64,000 nucleotides of DNA from BP-464 sp045805505 (GCA_045805505.1 JBJMLA010000075.1:52103-116102); one strand, 5' to 3'. Shown: positions 33,216 through 42,250, numbered from the stretch's first letter. Notes: generated by a model not told the origin, from the sequence alone. Numbers and translations are program-made.

Positions 33216-33536
33216 ATGGCTTTCATCAGCGAGGACGTCGCCGACGTCCGCGTCATCCATCTCATCGGCGCGCTCGATGTCCGCAGCGCGGTGCAGCTGC
33301 GCAACGAGCTCGGCCGCGTGACCAGCGCGCCGTCAGACCGCGTCCTGCTCGACCTGTCGGAGGTCCCGAGCGTCGACGGAAGCGGCGTCGGGATCCTCGT
33401 CGCCGCCCAGCGCCGCGCGTCGAAGGTCGGGGCACGCTTCGCCCTGGCCGATCCGCACGCCCGGGTCAGCGGGGACCGGATGCTCGACATCCACCCGACC
33501 GTCGGCAGCGGCACGCATGCGCTGATGTCGGCCTAG
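33216..33536 (+). CDS. STAS-domain anti-sigma-factor antagonist (riboswitch-controlled)
   Basis: 106 residues; a single STAS domain like SpoIIAA/RsbV. The phosphorylatable serine motif is VDGSGVGILVAA. Such proteins bind anti-sigma kinases when unphosphorylated and release the sigma factor. ATG 33216 has a GAAGGAG site 8 nt upstream, inside the riboswitch hairpin. The gene is therefore a likely link between c-di-GMP level and a partner-switching sigma pathway. No kinase or sigma gene is adjacent. A second STAS protein lies at 56283-56675. Confidence 0.85.
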   Translation: MAFISEDVADVRVIHLIGALDVRSAVQLRNELGRVTSAPSDRVLLDLSEVPSVDGSGVGILVAAQRRASKVGARFALADPHARVSGDRMLDIHPTVGSGTHALMSA

Positions 33537-33543
33537 GGAGCCC

Positions 33544-33589
33544 TTCACAACAGGCCGGTTGCGCGTATATGGTCGGCAAACCAGACCAT
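33544..33589 (+). promoter_or_regulatory. Promoter and inverted-repeat operator of the polyamine ABC operon
   Basis: TTCACA (33544-33549) lies 16 bp before TATATG (33566-33571), a reasonable -35/-10 pair. ATGGTC (33569-33574) and GACCAT (33584-33589) form an inverted repeat over the -10, start site and start codon. This could be a GntR-like operator or an RNA hairpin at the start. Confidence 0.45.
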
Positions 33590-34607
33590 GACGGCGTCCC
33601 AGCCCCCCGACGTCTCCCTGACCGATCTGCACAAGTCCTACGGCGATGTCGCCGCGGTGGACGGCGTGACGCTCGAGGTCGGGCGGGGCGAGTTCTTCAC
33701 GATGCTCGGCCCCTCCGGGTCCGGCAAGACGACGACGCTGCGCCTGATCGCGGGCTTCGAGCTGCCCGACGCGGGCACGGTGGCGCTCGGCGGCGAGGAC
33801 GTCACGCGCCGCCCGCCGAACGCGCGCGACGTCAACACGGTCTTTCAGGACTACGCGCTGTTCCCGCACATGACCGTGCTCGACAACGTCGGCTACGGCC
33901 TGCGCGTCAAGAAGGTCGCGCGCGACGAGCGCCGCCGGCGCGCCGAGGAGGCGCTGGAGATGGTGCGGCTGACCGGGTACGGCGCCCGCAAGCCCGCCCA
34001 GCTGTCCGGCGGCCAGCGCCAGCGCGTCGCGCTGGCGCGCGCGATCGTCAACCGCCCCCGCGTGCTGCTGCTCGACGAGCCGCTCGGCGCCCTCGACCTG
34101 AAGCTGCGCGAGGAGATGCAGGTCGAGCTCAAGCGCATCCAGGGCGAGGTCGGGATCACGTTCGTCTACGTGACCCACGACCAGGAGGAGGCGCTGACCA
34201 TGAGCGACCGCCTCGCCGTCTTCCACGACGGCAAGATCGTCCAGGTCGGCGCGCCCGCCGAGGTCTATGAGAAGCCCGCGACCGACTTCGTGGCCGGCTT
34301 CGTCGGCGTCTCGAACGTGCTCGAGCGCGACGGCCGCCGCTTCACGGTCCGCCCCGAGAAGATCCGGCTGTTCGACGCTGCCGAGCCCGCCGACGGGCTC
34401 CGCGTGGAGGGCGGCCGCGTGGCGGACGTCGCCTACGCCGGGATGGTCACGCGCTACCGCGTGGCCCTCGATGCCGGAGGAGAGCTGCAGGTCGTCCGCC
34501 AGAACCTCGAGACCTCGTCGGCCGAGGCGCTCGAGCAGGCGGGCCGCAACGTGAGGGTCGGCTGGTCGCCGGCCCACGAGTACGTCATCCAAGAGGAGGG
34601 TGCATGA
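33588..34607 (+). CDS. potA: Spermidine/putrescine-type ABC transporter ATP-binding protein
   Basis: 339 residues with Walker A (GPSGSGKTTT), Q-loop (VFQDYALFPHM), signature LSGGQRQRVALARA, Walker B (VLLLDEPLGALD) and H-loop (YVTHDQEEAL). A C-terminal TOBE-like regulatory domain follows (about 260-339). The family couples ATP hydrolysis to uptake of polyamines or related compounds. It overlaps the binding-protein gene by 4 bp. First gene of a four-gene operon; the specificity is inferred from the operon, not from residues. Confidence 0.88.
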   Translation: MTASQPPDVSLTDLHKSYGDVAAVDGVTLEVGRGEFFTMLGPSGSGKTTTLRLIAGFELPDAGTVALGGEDVTRRPPNARDVNTVFQDYALFPHMTVLDNVGYGLRVKKVARDERRRRAEEALEMVRLTGYGARKPAQLSGGQRQRVALARAIVNRPRVLLLDEPLGALDLKLREEMQVELKRIQGEVGITFVYVTHDQEEALTMSDRLAVFHDGKIVQVGAPAEVYEKPATDFVAGFVGVSNVLERDGRRFTVRPEKIRLFDAAEPADGLRVEGGRVADVAYAGMVTRYRVALDAGGELQVVRQNLETSSAEALEQAGRNVRVGWSPAHEYVIQEEGA

Positions 34608-35815
34608 ACACGAAGTCGATGTGGGTCGCGGTGCTCCTGTGCACGGCGATGTTCGGCGTGGCCGCCTGCGGCGACGACGGTGACAGCGGCGGCGGGTCGG
34701 GCGGCAGCGCCCAGAGCGGGGGCTTCAAGGTCCCCGACATCCCGATGCAGAAGTCGCTCGGCGCCGGCGAGGGCAAGCTCAACATCATCGCCTGGGCGGG
34801 ATATGCGGAGGACGGCTCGACCGATCCCAGCGTCGACTGGGTCACCCCGTTCGAGAAGGAGACGGGCTGTCAGGTCAACGTCAAGACCGGCAACACCTCC
34901 GACGAGATGGTGACGCTGATGCGCACCGGCCGCTACGACGGCGTGTCCGCCTCGGGTGACGCGACCCTGCGGCTGATCGCCGGCGGCGACGTGGCCCCGG
35001 TCAACACCGATCTGGTGCCCAACTACGCCGACGTCTACGAGGGCCTCAAGAACCAGGCGTTCAACTCGGTCGACGGGCAGATGTACGGCATCCCGCACGG
35101 CCGCGGAGCCAACCTGCTGATGTGGCGCAAGGACAAGGTCACGCCGGCCCCCGACAGCTGGTCGGCGGTCTTCGACGACGCCTCGGCCAACAGCGGCAAG
35201 GTCACCGCCTACGACAGCCCGATCTACATCGCCGACGCGGCGGTGTACCTGAAGGCCACGCAGCCCGACCTGGGGATCGACAACCCCTACGAGCTCGACG
35301 ACAAGCAGTTCACGGCGGCGATCGACCTGCTCAAGAAGCAGCGGTCGAGCATCGGCGAGTACTGGTCGGACTACACCAAGGAGCAGGCGGCGTTCGCCAA
35401 CGGCGACAGCGTCGTCGGCACGACGTGGCAGGTCATCGCCAACCTGCTCGACGCCGACAAGGTCAAGGTCGGCACGACGCTCCCGAAGGAGGGGTCGACG
35501 GGCTGGTCGGACACGTGGATGATCTCGTCGAAGGCCAAGAACCCCAACTGCATGTACATGTGGATGAACCACATCATCAGCCCCAAGGCGAACGCCCAGG
35601 TGGCCGAGTGGTTCGGGGAGGCGCCGTCCAACGCCAAGTCGTGCGCGGAGACCGCGGTGAAGAACCACTGCGAGATCTTCCACGCGGCCGATCAGGCCTA
35701 CTTCGACAAGGTGGCCTACTGGACGACGCCGCTGAAGGACTGTGGCGATGACCGCGGAGACGTCTGCAAGGACTACTCCGACTGGGTCCAGGCCTGGACC
35801 GAGGTCAAGGGCTGA
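34604..35815 (+). CDS. potD: Polyamine-type ABC transporter substrate-binding lipoprotein
   Basis: 403 residues. Lipoprotein signal with lipobox VAAC (Cys22), then a Gly/Ser linker. The mature protein is a PotD/PotF-type bacterial solute-binding fold (NIIAWAGYAEDG, ending SDWVQAWTEVKG). It captures the ligand outside the membrane. It overlaps the ATPase gene by 4 bp; the permease begins 44 nt downstream. Polyamine specificity is inferred from family and order. Confidence 0.85.
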   Translation: MNTKSMWVAVLLCTAMFGVAACGDDGDSGGGSGGSAQSGGFKVPDIPMQKSLGAGEGKLNIIAWAGYAEDGSTDPSVDWVTPFEKETGCQVNVKTGNTSDEMVTLMRTGRYDGVSASGDATLRLIAGGDVAPVNTDLVPNYADVYEGLKNQAFNSVDGQMYGIPHGRGANLLMWRKDKVTPAPDSWSAVFDDASANSGKVTAYDSPIYIADAAVYLKATQPDLGIDNPYELDDKQFTAAIDLLKKQRSSIGEYWSDYTKEQAAFANGDSVVGTTWQVIANLLDADKVKVGTTLPKEGSTGWSDTWMISSKAKNPNCMYMWMNHIISPKANAQVAEWFGEAPSNAKSCAETAVKNHCEIFHAADQAYFDKVAYWTTPLKDCGDDRGDVCKDYSDWVQAWTEVKG

Positions 35816-35859
35816 GCGCACACGCTCACACGCCTGCCCGGCGCCGGCTGCAGCTCGGA

Positions 35860-36666
35860 ATGCTGCTGTCGGCGCCGGTGGGCTGGCTGGTCGTCGCCTA
35901 CCTCGGGTCGCTGGCCGTGCTGTTCGTCGCCGCCTTCTGGCGGCTCGACGACTTCAGCGGGCAGATCGTCCACTCCTGGGGCACGGGGAACTTCGAGACC
36001 CTGTGGCACGGCGAGGTCTACCGGACGATCGTGCTGCGCACGGTCGGCATCGCCGCGGCGGTGACGGTGACCGACGCGCTGCTCGCCTTCCCGATCGCCT
36101 TCTACATGGCGAAGGTGGCGACGCCGCGCGTGCGCAACCTGCTGGTCGTCGCGGTCCTGCTGCCGCTGTGGTCGAGCTACCTGGTCAAGGTCTACGCGTG
36201 GCGCACGATCCTCAACGAGGAGGGCATCCTCAACTGGGTGCTCAACCCGTTCGGGCTCAGCGGGCCCGGCTTCGGCCTGGTGGCCACGTGGCTGGTCTTC
36301 AGCTACCTGTGGCTGCCGTACATGATCCTGCCGGTCTACGCCGGCTTCGAGCGGATCCCCAACTCGCTGCTCGACGCCTCCGGTGACCTCGGCGCCGGCG
36401 CCGGCCGCACGTTCCGGACCGTCGTCCTGCCGCTCGTGTTCCCCTCGGTGGTCGCCGGCTCGATCTTCACCTTCGCGCTGACGCTCGGCGACTACATCAC
36501 GCCCTCGCTGGTCTCGAGCAAGCAGTTCATCGGCAACGTCGTCTACTCGAACGTGGGCGTGGCCAACAACCTGCCGCTGGCCGCCGCGTTCGCCACGGTG
36601 CCGGTCGTCGTGATGATCGCCTACCTCCTGGGCGCGCGCCGCCTGGGTGCCTTCGAGAGCCTCTGA
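35860..36666 (+). CDS. potB: Polyamine-type ABC transporter permease 1
   Basis: 268 residues with six predicted membrane helices and the EAA-type cytoplasmic loop (LLDASGDLGAGAGRTFRTVVLP). ATG 35860 is the first ATG after the potD stop. The 16 codons before it are open and encode basic residues (ARRRLQLG) typical before a first helix, so a non-standard upstream start is possible. The stop shares a base with the potC ATG (TGATG). Confidence 0.85.
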   Translation: MLLSAPVGWLVVAYLGSLAVLFVAAFWRLDDFSGQIVHSWGTGNFETLWHGEVYRTIVLRTVGIAAAVTVTDALLAFPIAFYMAKVATPRVRNLLVVAVLLPLWSSYLVKVYAWRTILNEEGILNWVLNPFGLSGPGFGLVATWLVFSYLWLPYMILPVYAGFERIPNSLLDASGDLGAGAGRTFRTVVLPLVFPSVVAGSIFTFALTLGDYITPSLVSSKQFIGNVVYSNVGVANNLPLAAAFATVPVVVMIAYLLGARRLGAFESL

Positions 36667-37466
36667 TGCACCTGTCGAGAGGCTCGCGGTGGTTCCTGCG
36701 CATCGGCACGGCGTTCACGCTGCTGTTCATCTACTTCCCGCTGGCGGTGATCGCGCTCTACGCGTTCAACGCCCAGCGCGTCCAGACGTGGCCGATCAAG
36801 GGCCTGACGTTCGACTGGTTCGAGAAGGCGTGGCACAACCCCGGGCTGCGCGACGCGATCTGGACGTCCGTGGAGGCCGGCCTCGGCGCGACCGCGATCG
36901 CCATGGTGCTCGGGAGCCTCGCCGCCTACGCCGTCTCGCGCTACCGCTTCTTCGGCCGCGAGACCATCTCGTTCCTGGTCATCCTGCCGCTCGCGCTGCC
37001 CGGCATCGTCACCGGCATGGCGCTGAACTCGACGTTCACGCAGGTGCTGCACATCGACCTGTCGCTGTTCACGATCATCGTCGGCCACGCCACGTTCTGC
37101 ATCGTGCTCGTCTACAACAACGTCGTCGCCCGGCTGCGGCGAACGTCGGTGTCGTTCGAGGAGGCCTCCTACGACCTCGGCGCCGGGCAGCTGCGGACGT
37201 TCTGGCTCGTGACGTTCCCGCAGCTGCGCTCCGCGCTCATCGCCGGTGCGCTGCTGGCCTTTGCGCTGAGCTTCGACGAGGTCATCGTCACGACGTTCAC
37301 CGCGGGCGACCGCGAGACGCTGCCGATCTGGATCCTCAACAACCTGTCGCGGCCGCGGAACCTCCCGATTGTCAACGTCGCCGGCGTGGTAGTGATCCTC
37401 CTGTCGATGATCCCGGTATACGTTGCGCACCGACTGACCGCCGACCCGGTGGCCAGCGGCCGCTGA
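36666..37466 (+). CDS. potC: Polyamine-type ABC transporter permease 2
   Basis: 266 residues, six predicted helices and an EAA loop (FEEASYDLGAGQLRTFWLVT). It pairs with the first permease to form the membrane channel. It starts at ATG 36666 in TGATG. The acyltransferase gene begins 2 nt after its stop, so it may belong to the same transcript. Confidence 0.87.
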   Translation: MHLSRGSRWFLRIGTAFTLLFIYFPLAVIALYAFNAQRVQTWPIKGLTFDWFEKAWHNPGLRDAIWTSVEAGLGATAIAMVLGSLAAYAVSRYRFFGRETISFLVILPLALPGIVTGMALNSTFTQVLHIDLSLFTIIVGHATFCIVLVYNNVVARLRRTSVSFEEASYDLGAGQLRTFWLVTFPQLRSALIAGALLAFALSFDEVIVTTFTAGDRETLPIWILNNLSRPRNLPIVNVAGVVVILLSMIPVYVAHRLTADPVASGR

Positions 37467-37468
37467 GC

Positions 37469-38083
37469 ATGACCCGGACCTACCGTTTCGCCATGACCGT
37501 CTGCGGCCCCATCGTCCGGTGGTGGGGGCGCCTCGAGGTGACCGGACTCGAGCATCTGCCCGAGTCGGGTCCGACGCTGCTGGCCGGCAACCACGACAGC
37601 TACTGGGATCCGGTCTCGGTCGGCGTCGCGGCGATCCCCCGCCGCCAGGTCCAGGCGCTGGCCAAGTCGTCGCTGTGGAAGCCCGGCCTGGGCCCGATCC
37701 TCGACGGCATGGGCCAGATCCCGATCGAGCGCGGCAAGGGCGACGCCCACGCGATGGACCGCGCGGTCAGCGAGCTGCGCGCCGGCGCGTGCATCGGGAT
37801 CTTCCCCGAGGGCACGCGGTCGAAGGGCAAGGAGCTGCGGGCCCGCAGCGGCTTCGGCCGGCTGGCCGCCGACGTCCCGGAGGCCGAGATCGTCTGCGTG
37901 GCGATCACCGGCACGACGGACATCCCGCGCTTCCCCACGCGCCCGAAGGTCACCGTCTCGTTCTTCCGGCCGGCGGGCGGCGGGATGCAGCCCGGCGAGG
38001 ACGCCGCCGCGTTGGGCGCGCGCCTGCTCGCCGAGATCCGCGCCAGGGCGCCGATCTCCGCGGCGGGACGCCGGCGCGCGTAG
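37469..38083 (+). CDS. 1-acyl-glycerol-3-phosphate acyltransferase-like protein
   Basis: 204 residues with the PlsC motifs NHDSYWD (HX4D catalytic) and FPEGTRS (glycerol-phosphate binding), plus an IPIERGKGD block III. It acylates lysophosphatidic acid or a related lipid on the cytoplasmic membrane face. ATG 37469 is 2 nt after the permease stop, with only a weak ribosome site, implying translational coupling. Its TAG stop supplies the next gene's candidate -10. Confidence 0.85.
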   Translation: MTRTYRFAMTVCGPIVRWWGRLEVTGLEHLPESGPTLLAGNHDSYWDPVSVGVAAIPRRQVQALAKSSLWKPGLGPILDGMGQIPIERGKGDAHAMDRAVSELRAGACIGIFPEGTRSKGKELRARSGFGRLAADVPEAEIVCVAITGTTDIPRFPTRPKVTVSFFRPAGGGMQPGEDAAALGARLLAEIRARAPISAAGRRRA

Positions 38084-38086
38084 CAT
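38081..38086 (+). promoter_or_regulatory. Candidate -10 element formed from the acyltransferase stop codon
   Basis: TAGCAT begins with the TAG stop of the acyltransferase and ends 6 nt before ATG 38093. Confidence 0.5.
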
Positions 38087-38092
38087 CGCGGC

Positions 38093-39073
38093 ATGTCGCT
38101 GCCCGTCGAGGCCTTCCAGCTGCCCGGCATCTCGCCGCGGGCCTACCAGCACCCGGCCGACCGCGCCGCCACCGCGGCGCTCAAGAAGGTCCCCTACCTC
38201 GATGACGTGGTGCGCAAGCTCGTCTCGCTGGGCTACGAGCGGGCGCTGCGCGCGGCGTCGCTCGGCGCGTCGGTCCGGCTCGGCCAGGAGCAGCTGCCCC
38301 ACATCTGGGTGCTGCATCGCGAGTGCTTCCACGCACTCGACCTGCCGGACGTCCCCGACCTCTACATGACCCAGTACCCGATGGCCAACGCGGCGACGTT
38401 CGGCACGGGGCACCCGGTCGTGGTCCTCAACTCAGAGCTCGTGCGGATCCTCGACGACCCGGGCCGCCGGGCGGTGCTCGCCCATGAAGCCGCGCACGTG
38501 CACTCCGATCACGTGCTCTACCAGACCGCGCTGCTGATCCTTCTGCGCATCGGGGCGTCCGCCCGGCTGCCGCTGCTGGCCGGCCTGCCGCTGATGGGCA
38601 TCCAGCTCGCGCTGCTCGAGTGGTCGCGCGCGGCCGAGCTCAGCTGCGACCGCGGCGCCGCGCTGGTGACCCGGGATCCGCTGGCGGTGTGCCGCGCGCT
38701 GATGGTCATCAGCGCGGGCGAGGCGGCAGGCCAGCTCAACCTCGACGCGTTCATCGCCCAGGCCATGGACTACGACGAGGGCGGCACGGGCCTGGACCGG
38801 CTCACCCGCCAGCTGCAGGACCTGCGGCTGACCCATCCGATGCCGGTCCGCCGTGTGCGCGAGCTGCTGAGCTGGGTGCGCGGCGGCGACTACGACCGGA
38901 TCCTGGGCGGCGAGTACATCCGCCGCGGCCACGAGCCCCCGCTGCGCGAGGAGGCCGATGCGGTCCAGGACCACTACGGCCGCAAGGTCGGCGACGCGTT
39001 CGCCGCCGCGGGGTCCTCGATCGCCGACGTCGGCCTTCAGCTCGGCGACTGGCTCAAGCGCTCCGGCGACTGA
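38093..39073 (+). CDS. M48-family zinc metallopeptidase
   Basis: 326 residues. The zinc motif HEAAH (H131-H135) follows LAHE, and AAELSCDRGAALV provides the downstream glutamate ligand. Only one or two hydrophobic stretches (about 145-180) are visible, fewer than in HtpX, so it may be a peripheral or membrane-associated protease. ATG 38093 lies 6 nt after TAGCAT. It ends directly against the convergent gene (TGATCA holds both stops). Confidence 0.82.
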   Translation: MSLPVEAFQLPGISPRAYQHPADRAATAALKKVPYLDDVVRKLVSLGYERALRAASLGASVRLGQEQLPHIWVLHRECFHALDLPDVPDLYMTQYPMANAATFGTGHPVVVLNSELVRILDDPGRRAVLAHEAAHVHSDHVLYQTALLILLRIGASARLPLLAGLPLMGIQLALLEWSRAAELSCDRGAALVTRDPLAVCRALMVISAGEAAGQLNLDAFIAQAMDYDEGGTGLDRLTRQLQDLRLTHPMPVRRVRELLSWVRGGDYDRILGGEYIRRGHEPPLREEADAVQDHYGRKVGDAFAAAGSSIADVGLQLGDWLKRSGD

Positions 39074-39895
39074 TCATCCCGCCCGCACGTGCGGACGCAG
39101 CAGCCGCTGGAAGGACTTGACGTACTGCTGGTACTCGGTGGGACAGCGGCGCAGGCGCTCGTCGCCGAGGATCCCGGCCTGCTCGATGATCTTGTAGTCG
39201 TGCTCGCTGGCTCCGGCGACCCAGCAGACGATGCTGTAGGCGCGCTGCTTGTCGAGCGAGTGCTCGTCCCAGTAGTCGCCCTCGGCGAGCTTGCGCTGGC
39301 GGGCCGACAGCGTGTCGAAGAACTTCGCGGCGTCGAACGCGTACTCCGAGCCCCCGTCGACGAACTCGGTCATGAACACGGTGGCCAGCGCGTCGGCGGC
39401 GTCCTCCTCCTTGCCTAGGACGGGGAGGTCGTAGAGGTCGATCAGGGCGTGGCCCCACTCGTGGATGAGGATGAAGTCGTTGACCGCGGCCCAGTCGCGG
39501 CCCAGCTCGGTCTGGTTGGTCTGCAGGTCCGGGAAGTTGGCCACCAGGAGGTTGCCGACGTAGCTGGCGAAGCCGTAGGACAGCGAGATGGTGCGCACCG
39601 AAGGGTCGTAGTAGGGACCGTCGGAGCCGTTGGTGACGCGGATGCGGACGTCGGCCGGCAGCTTGAAGGACTTGGTGAAGCCCGCGGCGATGCCGTCGAG
39701 CCCGCCGGCCTGGAGGATCTCCTTGGCCTGGACGGCCGCGGCCCCGGCCGGGTCCTCGTAGGCCGTCGTGACCTTGCCCGTCGGCTCGGGCTTGGCGGGC
39801 GCGGTGCTCGAGTTCGTGGCCGCCGAGTCGGAGGCGTCGCCTCCGCAGCCGGCGAAGGCGAGGCCGGCGAGAAGGGTCAGCAGGATGACGCGCAT
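39074..39895 (-). CDS. DUF4344-type zinc metallopeptidase lipoprotein
   Basis: 273 residues from ATG 39895 (GTG 39901 is an alternative, but GGGAGG spacing favours the ATG). Lipobox FAGC, then a Ser/Thr/Pro linker. The mature part carries HEWGHALIDL and EEDAADALAT, the zinc-peptidase pattern HExxH...ExxxD of DUF4344 proteins. It probably acts outside the membrane. It is convergent with the M48 peptidase, with the stops touching. Confidence 0.75.
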   Translation of the reverse strand: MRVILLTLLAGLAFAGCGGDASDSAATNSSTAPAKPEPTGKVTTAYEDPAGAAAVQAKEILQAGGLDGIAAGFTKSFKLPADVRIRVTNGSDGPYYDPSVRTISLSYGFASYVGNLLVANFPDLQTNQTELGRDWAAVNDFILIHEWGHALIDLYDLPVLGKEEDAADALATVFMTEFVDGGSEYAFDAAKFFDTLSARQRKLAEGDYWDEHSLDKQRAYSIVCWVAGASEHDYKIIEQAGILGDERLRRCPTEYQQYVKSFQRLLRPHVRAG

Positions 39896-39989
39896 GCGCA
39901 CGAACCTCCCAGAGTTCGTCGCTGCGGGTCAACTTTGCGTACCACTTGCCGATGATCCGGAGGTCCCCACGTTCCAGCAAGGAAGCATC

Positions 39990-40166
39990 ATGAAGACCTT
40001 CGCCTGCGGTTCTGTCGTCCCCGGCTGCGTCGCGACGTTCCACGCAGAATCCGACCAGGGCATCCTCGAGCAGGTCGCCGCGCACGCCCGCGCCGACCAC
40101 GGCATGACCGAGATCCCTGACGAGCTCGTGGGTCAGGTGTGCTCGCACATCACGACCACGGCCTAG
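39990..40166 (+). CDS. DUF1059 small protein
   Basis: 58 residues from ATG 39990 (AAGGAA upstream). The MKTFACG...VPGCVATFHAE opening and ADHGM segment match the DUF1059 family of small, often Cys-containing bacterial proteins. Function unknown. Its 3' end overlaps the EAL-domain gene by 28 bp in another frame, suggesting coupling. Confidence 0.75.
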   Translation: MKTFACGSVVPGCVATFHAESDQGILEQVAAHARADHGMTEIPDELVGQVCSHITTTA

Positions 40167-41269
40167 CCACCGACCTCCACGCGGCGGTCGAGGCGGCGTG
40201 CCGGCGGCCGGAGCTGGTCGCCACCGTCTTTCAGCCGATCGTCGACGTCTCCCGGGCCACCATCACCGGCTACGAGGCGCTGACGCGCTTCGACCTGGAG
40301 CCGCGGATGGCGCCGGACCGGTGGTTCGCCGCAGCCGAGCGCCTCGGCATGGGTCCGCGGCTGGAGGCCGTCGCGCTGCGCTCGGCGCTGGCCCATCGCC
40401 ACCGGCTGCCGCGCAACTGCTTCCTGACCGTCAACCTGGGCCCCCACGCGCTGCTCGCGCCCGTCGTGCGCGAGGTGCTCGCCACGGCAGGCGACCTGCG
40501 CGGCGTCGTGATCGAGCTGACCGAGCAGGCCCCGGTCGAGGACTACGGCGCCCTGCTCACCGTGCTCGACCCGTTGCGCGCGGCCGGCGTGCTGCTGGCC
40601 GTAGACGACGCCGGCGCAGGCTTCGCCTCGCTCAAGCACATCACGCGGCTGCGGCCCGAGTTCATCAAGATCGACCGCGGACACGTCTCGGGCATCGACA
40701 CCGACGGCACGAAGGTCGCGGTCGTCCAGACGCTGGGCGACTTCGCCTCGCGCATGGACGCCTGGGTCATCGCCGAGGGCGTCGAGACGCGCGCCGAGCT
40801 CGACGCGCTCGCCGGCTTCGCCGTGCCGCTCGCCCAGGGCTACTTCCTCGGTCGCCCCGACGCGGCGATGACCGACGTCAGCGCCGAGGCGACGACCGCT
40901 CACCGCGAGCGGACCGAGCGCGAGACCGCGGGCACCATCGGGCCGCTGCTCGAGCGCGCGGTCTGCATCCCCGCGGCCGGTGCGGCCGCGCAGGCGCTGC
41001 TGGGCGACCCGACGCTGCAGACCGTCGTCATCGTCGACGAGCACGGTCGCCCCGTGCGGCTCGCCCACCGCCGCGGCAACCGCGGCACGTCCCCGGCGAT
41101 GTCGATCGGGCTCGACGCGGACCTGCCGTCGCTGGCCAGGCGCATCGTGGTGCGCCCCGAGGAGGTCCGCTTCGACCCGGTCGTGGCCTGCGACGAGCTC
41201 GGCCGCGCGGTCGGGCTGCTGAGCGTCGACCGGCTGATGCTCGCGCTCGCCGAGAGCGCTGCCGGCTGA
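40139..41269 (+). CDS. EAL-domain c-di-GMP phosphodiesterase with CBS-like C-terminus
   Basis: 376 residues from GTG 40139. The EAL domain (about 10-245) retains EALTR (E46), TVNLGP (metal Asn), VIELTEQ (metal Glu), AVDDAGAG (metal Asps), FIKIDR (Lys) and IAEGVET (Glu), so it is probably an active c-di-GMP hydrolase. The loop-6 DFG is DAG. About 255-376 resembles a degenerate CBS pair (QTVVIVDEHGRP; AVGLLSVDRLM). GTG start within the DUF1059 gene. It could lower the ligand of the riboswitch at 33101. Confidence 0.82.
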   Translation: MLAHHDHGLATDLHAAVEAACRRPELVATVFQPIVDVSRATITGYEALTRFDLEPRMAPDRWFAAAERLGMGPRLEAVALRSALAHRHRLPRNCFLTVNLGPHALLAPVVREVLATAGDLRGVVIELTEQAPVEDYGALLTVLDPLRAAGVLLAVDDAGAGFASLKHITRLRPEFIKIDRGHVSGIDTDGTKVAVVQTLGDFASRMDAWVIAEGVETRAELDALAGFAVPLAQGYFLGRPDAAMTDVSAEATTAHRERTERETAGTIGPLLERAVCIPAAGAAAQALLGDPTLQTVVIVDEHGRPVRLAHRRGNRGTSPAMSIGLDADLPSLARRIVVRPEEVRFDPVVACDELGRAVGLLSVDRLMLALAESAAG

Positions 41270-41287
41270 GGCTGCTCTAGTGCAGGG

Positions 41288-42250
41288 GTGCGCGTCTTCG
41301 CCTGCCCCACCTGCCACCGCCTCGTGACCTTCGAGAGCGTGGTGTGCCTGAACTGCTCGACCGAGCTCGCGTTCGACCACGGTCCGCGGGAGATCGTCGC
41401 CTCGCAGGAGCGCTGCGCCAACGCCGCGATCGCCGCCTGCAACTGGCTGGCCGCCGTCCCGGGCGGCCTGTGCGCCGCCTGCGTCCTGACCCGGACGCGC
41501 CCGGCCGACTCCGACGCCGTGGGCATGGCGGCCTTCCCGGCGGCCGAGGCCGCCAAGCGCCGGCTGCTGTTCGAGCTCGGCGAGCTCGGCCTGGCCTGGG
41601 ACGGCCTGACGTTCGACCTGCTGTCGAGCGCCTTCGAGCCGGTGACCACAGGCCACGCCGACGGCGTGGTCACGCTCGATCTCGCCGAGGCCGACCCCGC
41701 CAGCCGCGAGCAGCGCCGCACCGAGCTCGACGAGCCCTACCGGACGGTGCTCGGGCACCTGCGCCACGAGGTCGGCCACTACTACCAGGACGTCCTGGTG
41801 GCCGAGGACACCGCCGATCGCGAGGAGATGCGCGAGCTGTTCGGCGACGAGCGGGCGTCCTATCAGGAGGCGATCGACCACCACTACGCGTCCGGGCCGC
41901 CCGAGGACTGGCGCGAGCACTTCGTCAGCGCCTACGCGACCATGCACCCGTGGGAGGACTGGGCCGAGACGTTCGCCCACTACCTCCACATCCGCGACGC
42001 GCTGCAGACCGCCGCCTCGCACGGGCTGCGCGTCGAGGGGCCCGACATCGAGGTCGCCGACGAGGCGCCGCTGCACGCCGATCCCGTCGAGGAGGGCAGC
42101 ATCCAGACGCTGCTGCGGGCCTGGCTGCCGCTGACCTACGCGCTCAACGCGATGAGCCGCAGCCTCGGCTCGCGCGACGTCTACCCATTCGTCATCTCGC
42201 GGTCGGTCATGGCGAAGCTCGGCTTCGTGCACCGCTTCATGGGGTCGTGA
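41288..42250 (+). CDS. Putative zinc-binding metallopeptidase (DUF2248-type)
   Basis: 320 residues. N-terminal zinc ribbon (CPTCHRL, then CLNCST), a central domain with HEVGHYYQ (catalytic HExxH) and an EDWAETFAHYLH segment. The C-terminal SRDVYPFVISR and KLGFVH are typical of the family. Cytosolic by sequence. GTG 41288 follows a short gap after the EAL gene. The 3' end overlaps the convergent hydrolase by 14 bp. Confidence 0.8.
   Translation: MRVFACPTCHRLVTFESVVCLNCSTELAFDHGPREIVASQERCANAAIAACNWLAAVPGGLCAACVLTRTRPADSDAVGMAAFPAAEAAKRRLLFELGELGLAWDGLTFDLLSSAFEPVTTGHADGVVTLDLAEADPASREQRRTELDEPYRTVLGHLRHEVGHYYQDVLVAEDTADREEMRELFGDERASYQEAIDHHYASGPPEDWREHFVSAYATMHPWEDWAETFAHYLHIRDALQTAASHGLRVEGPDIEVADEAPLHADPVEEGSIQTLLRAWLPLTYALNAMSRSLGSRDVYPFVISRSVMAKLGFVHRFMGS

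Noticed and set aside
34267..34554. Extra plus-strand frame over the end of the ABC ATPase
   Set aside because: Shadow frame; the ATPase frame carries the TOBE domain and joins the next gene by ATGA.
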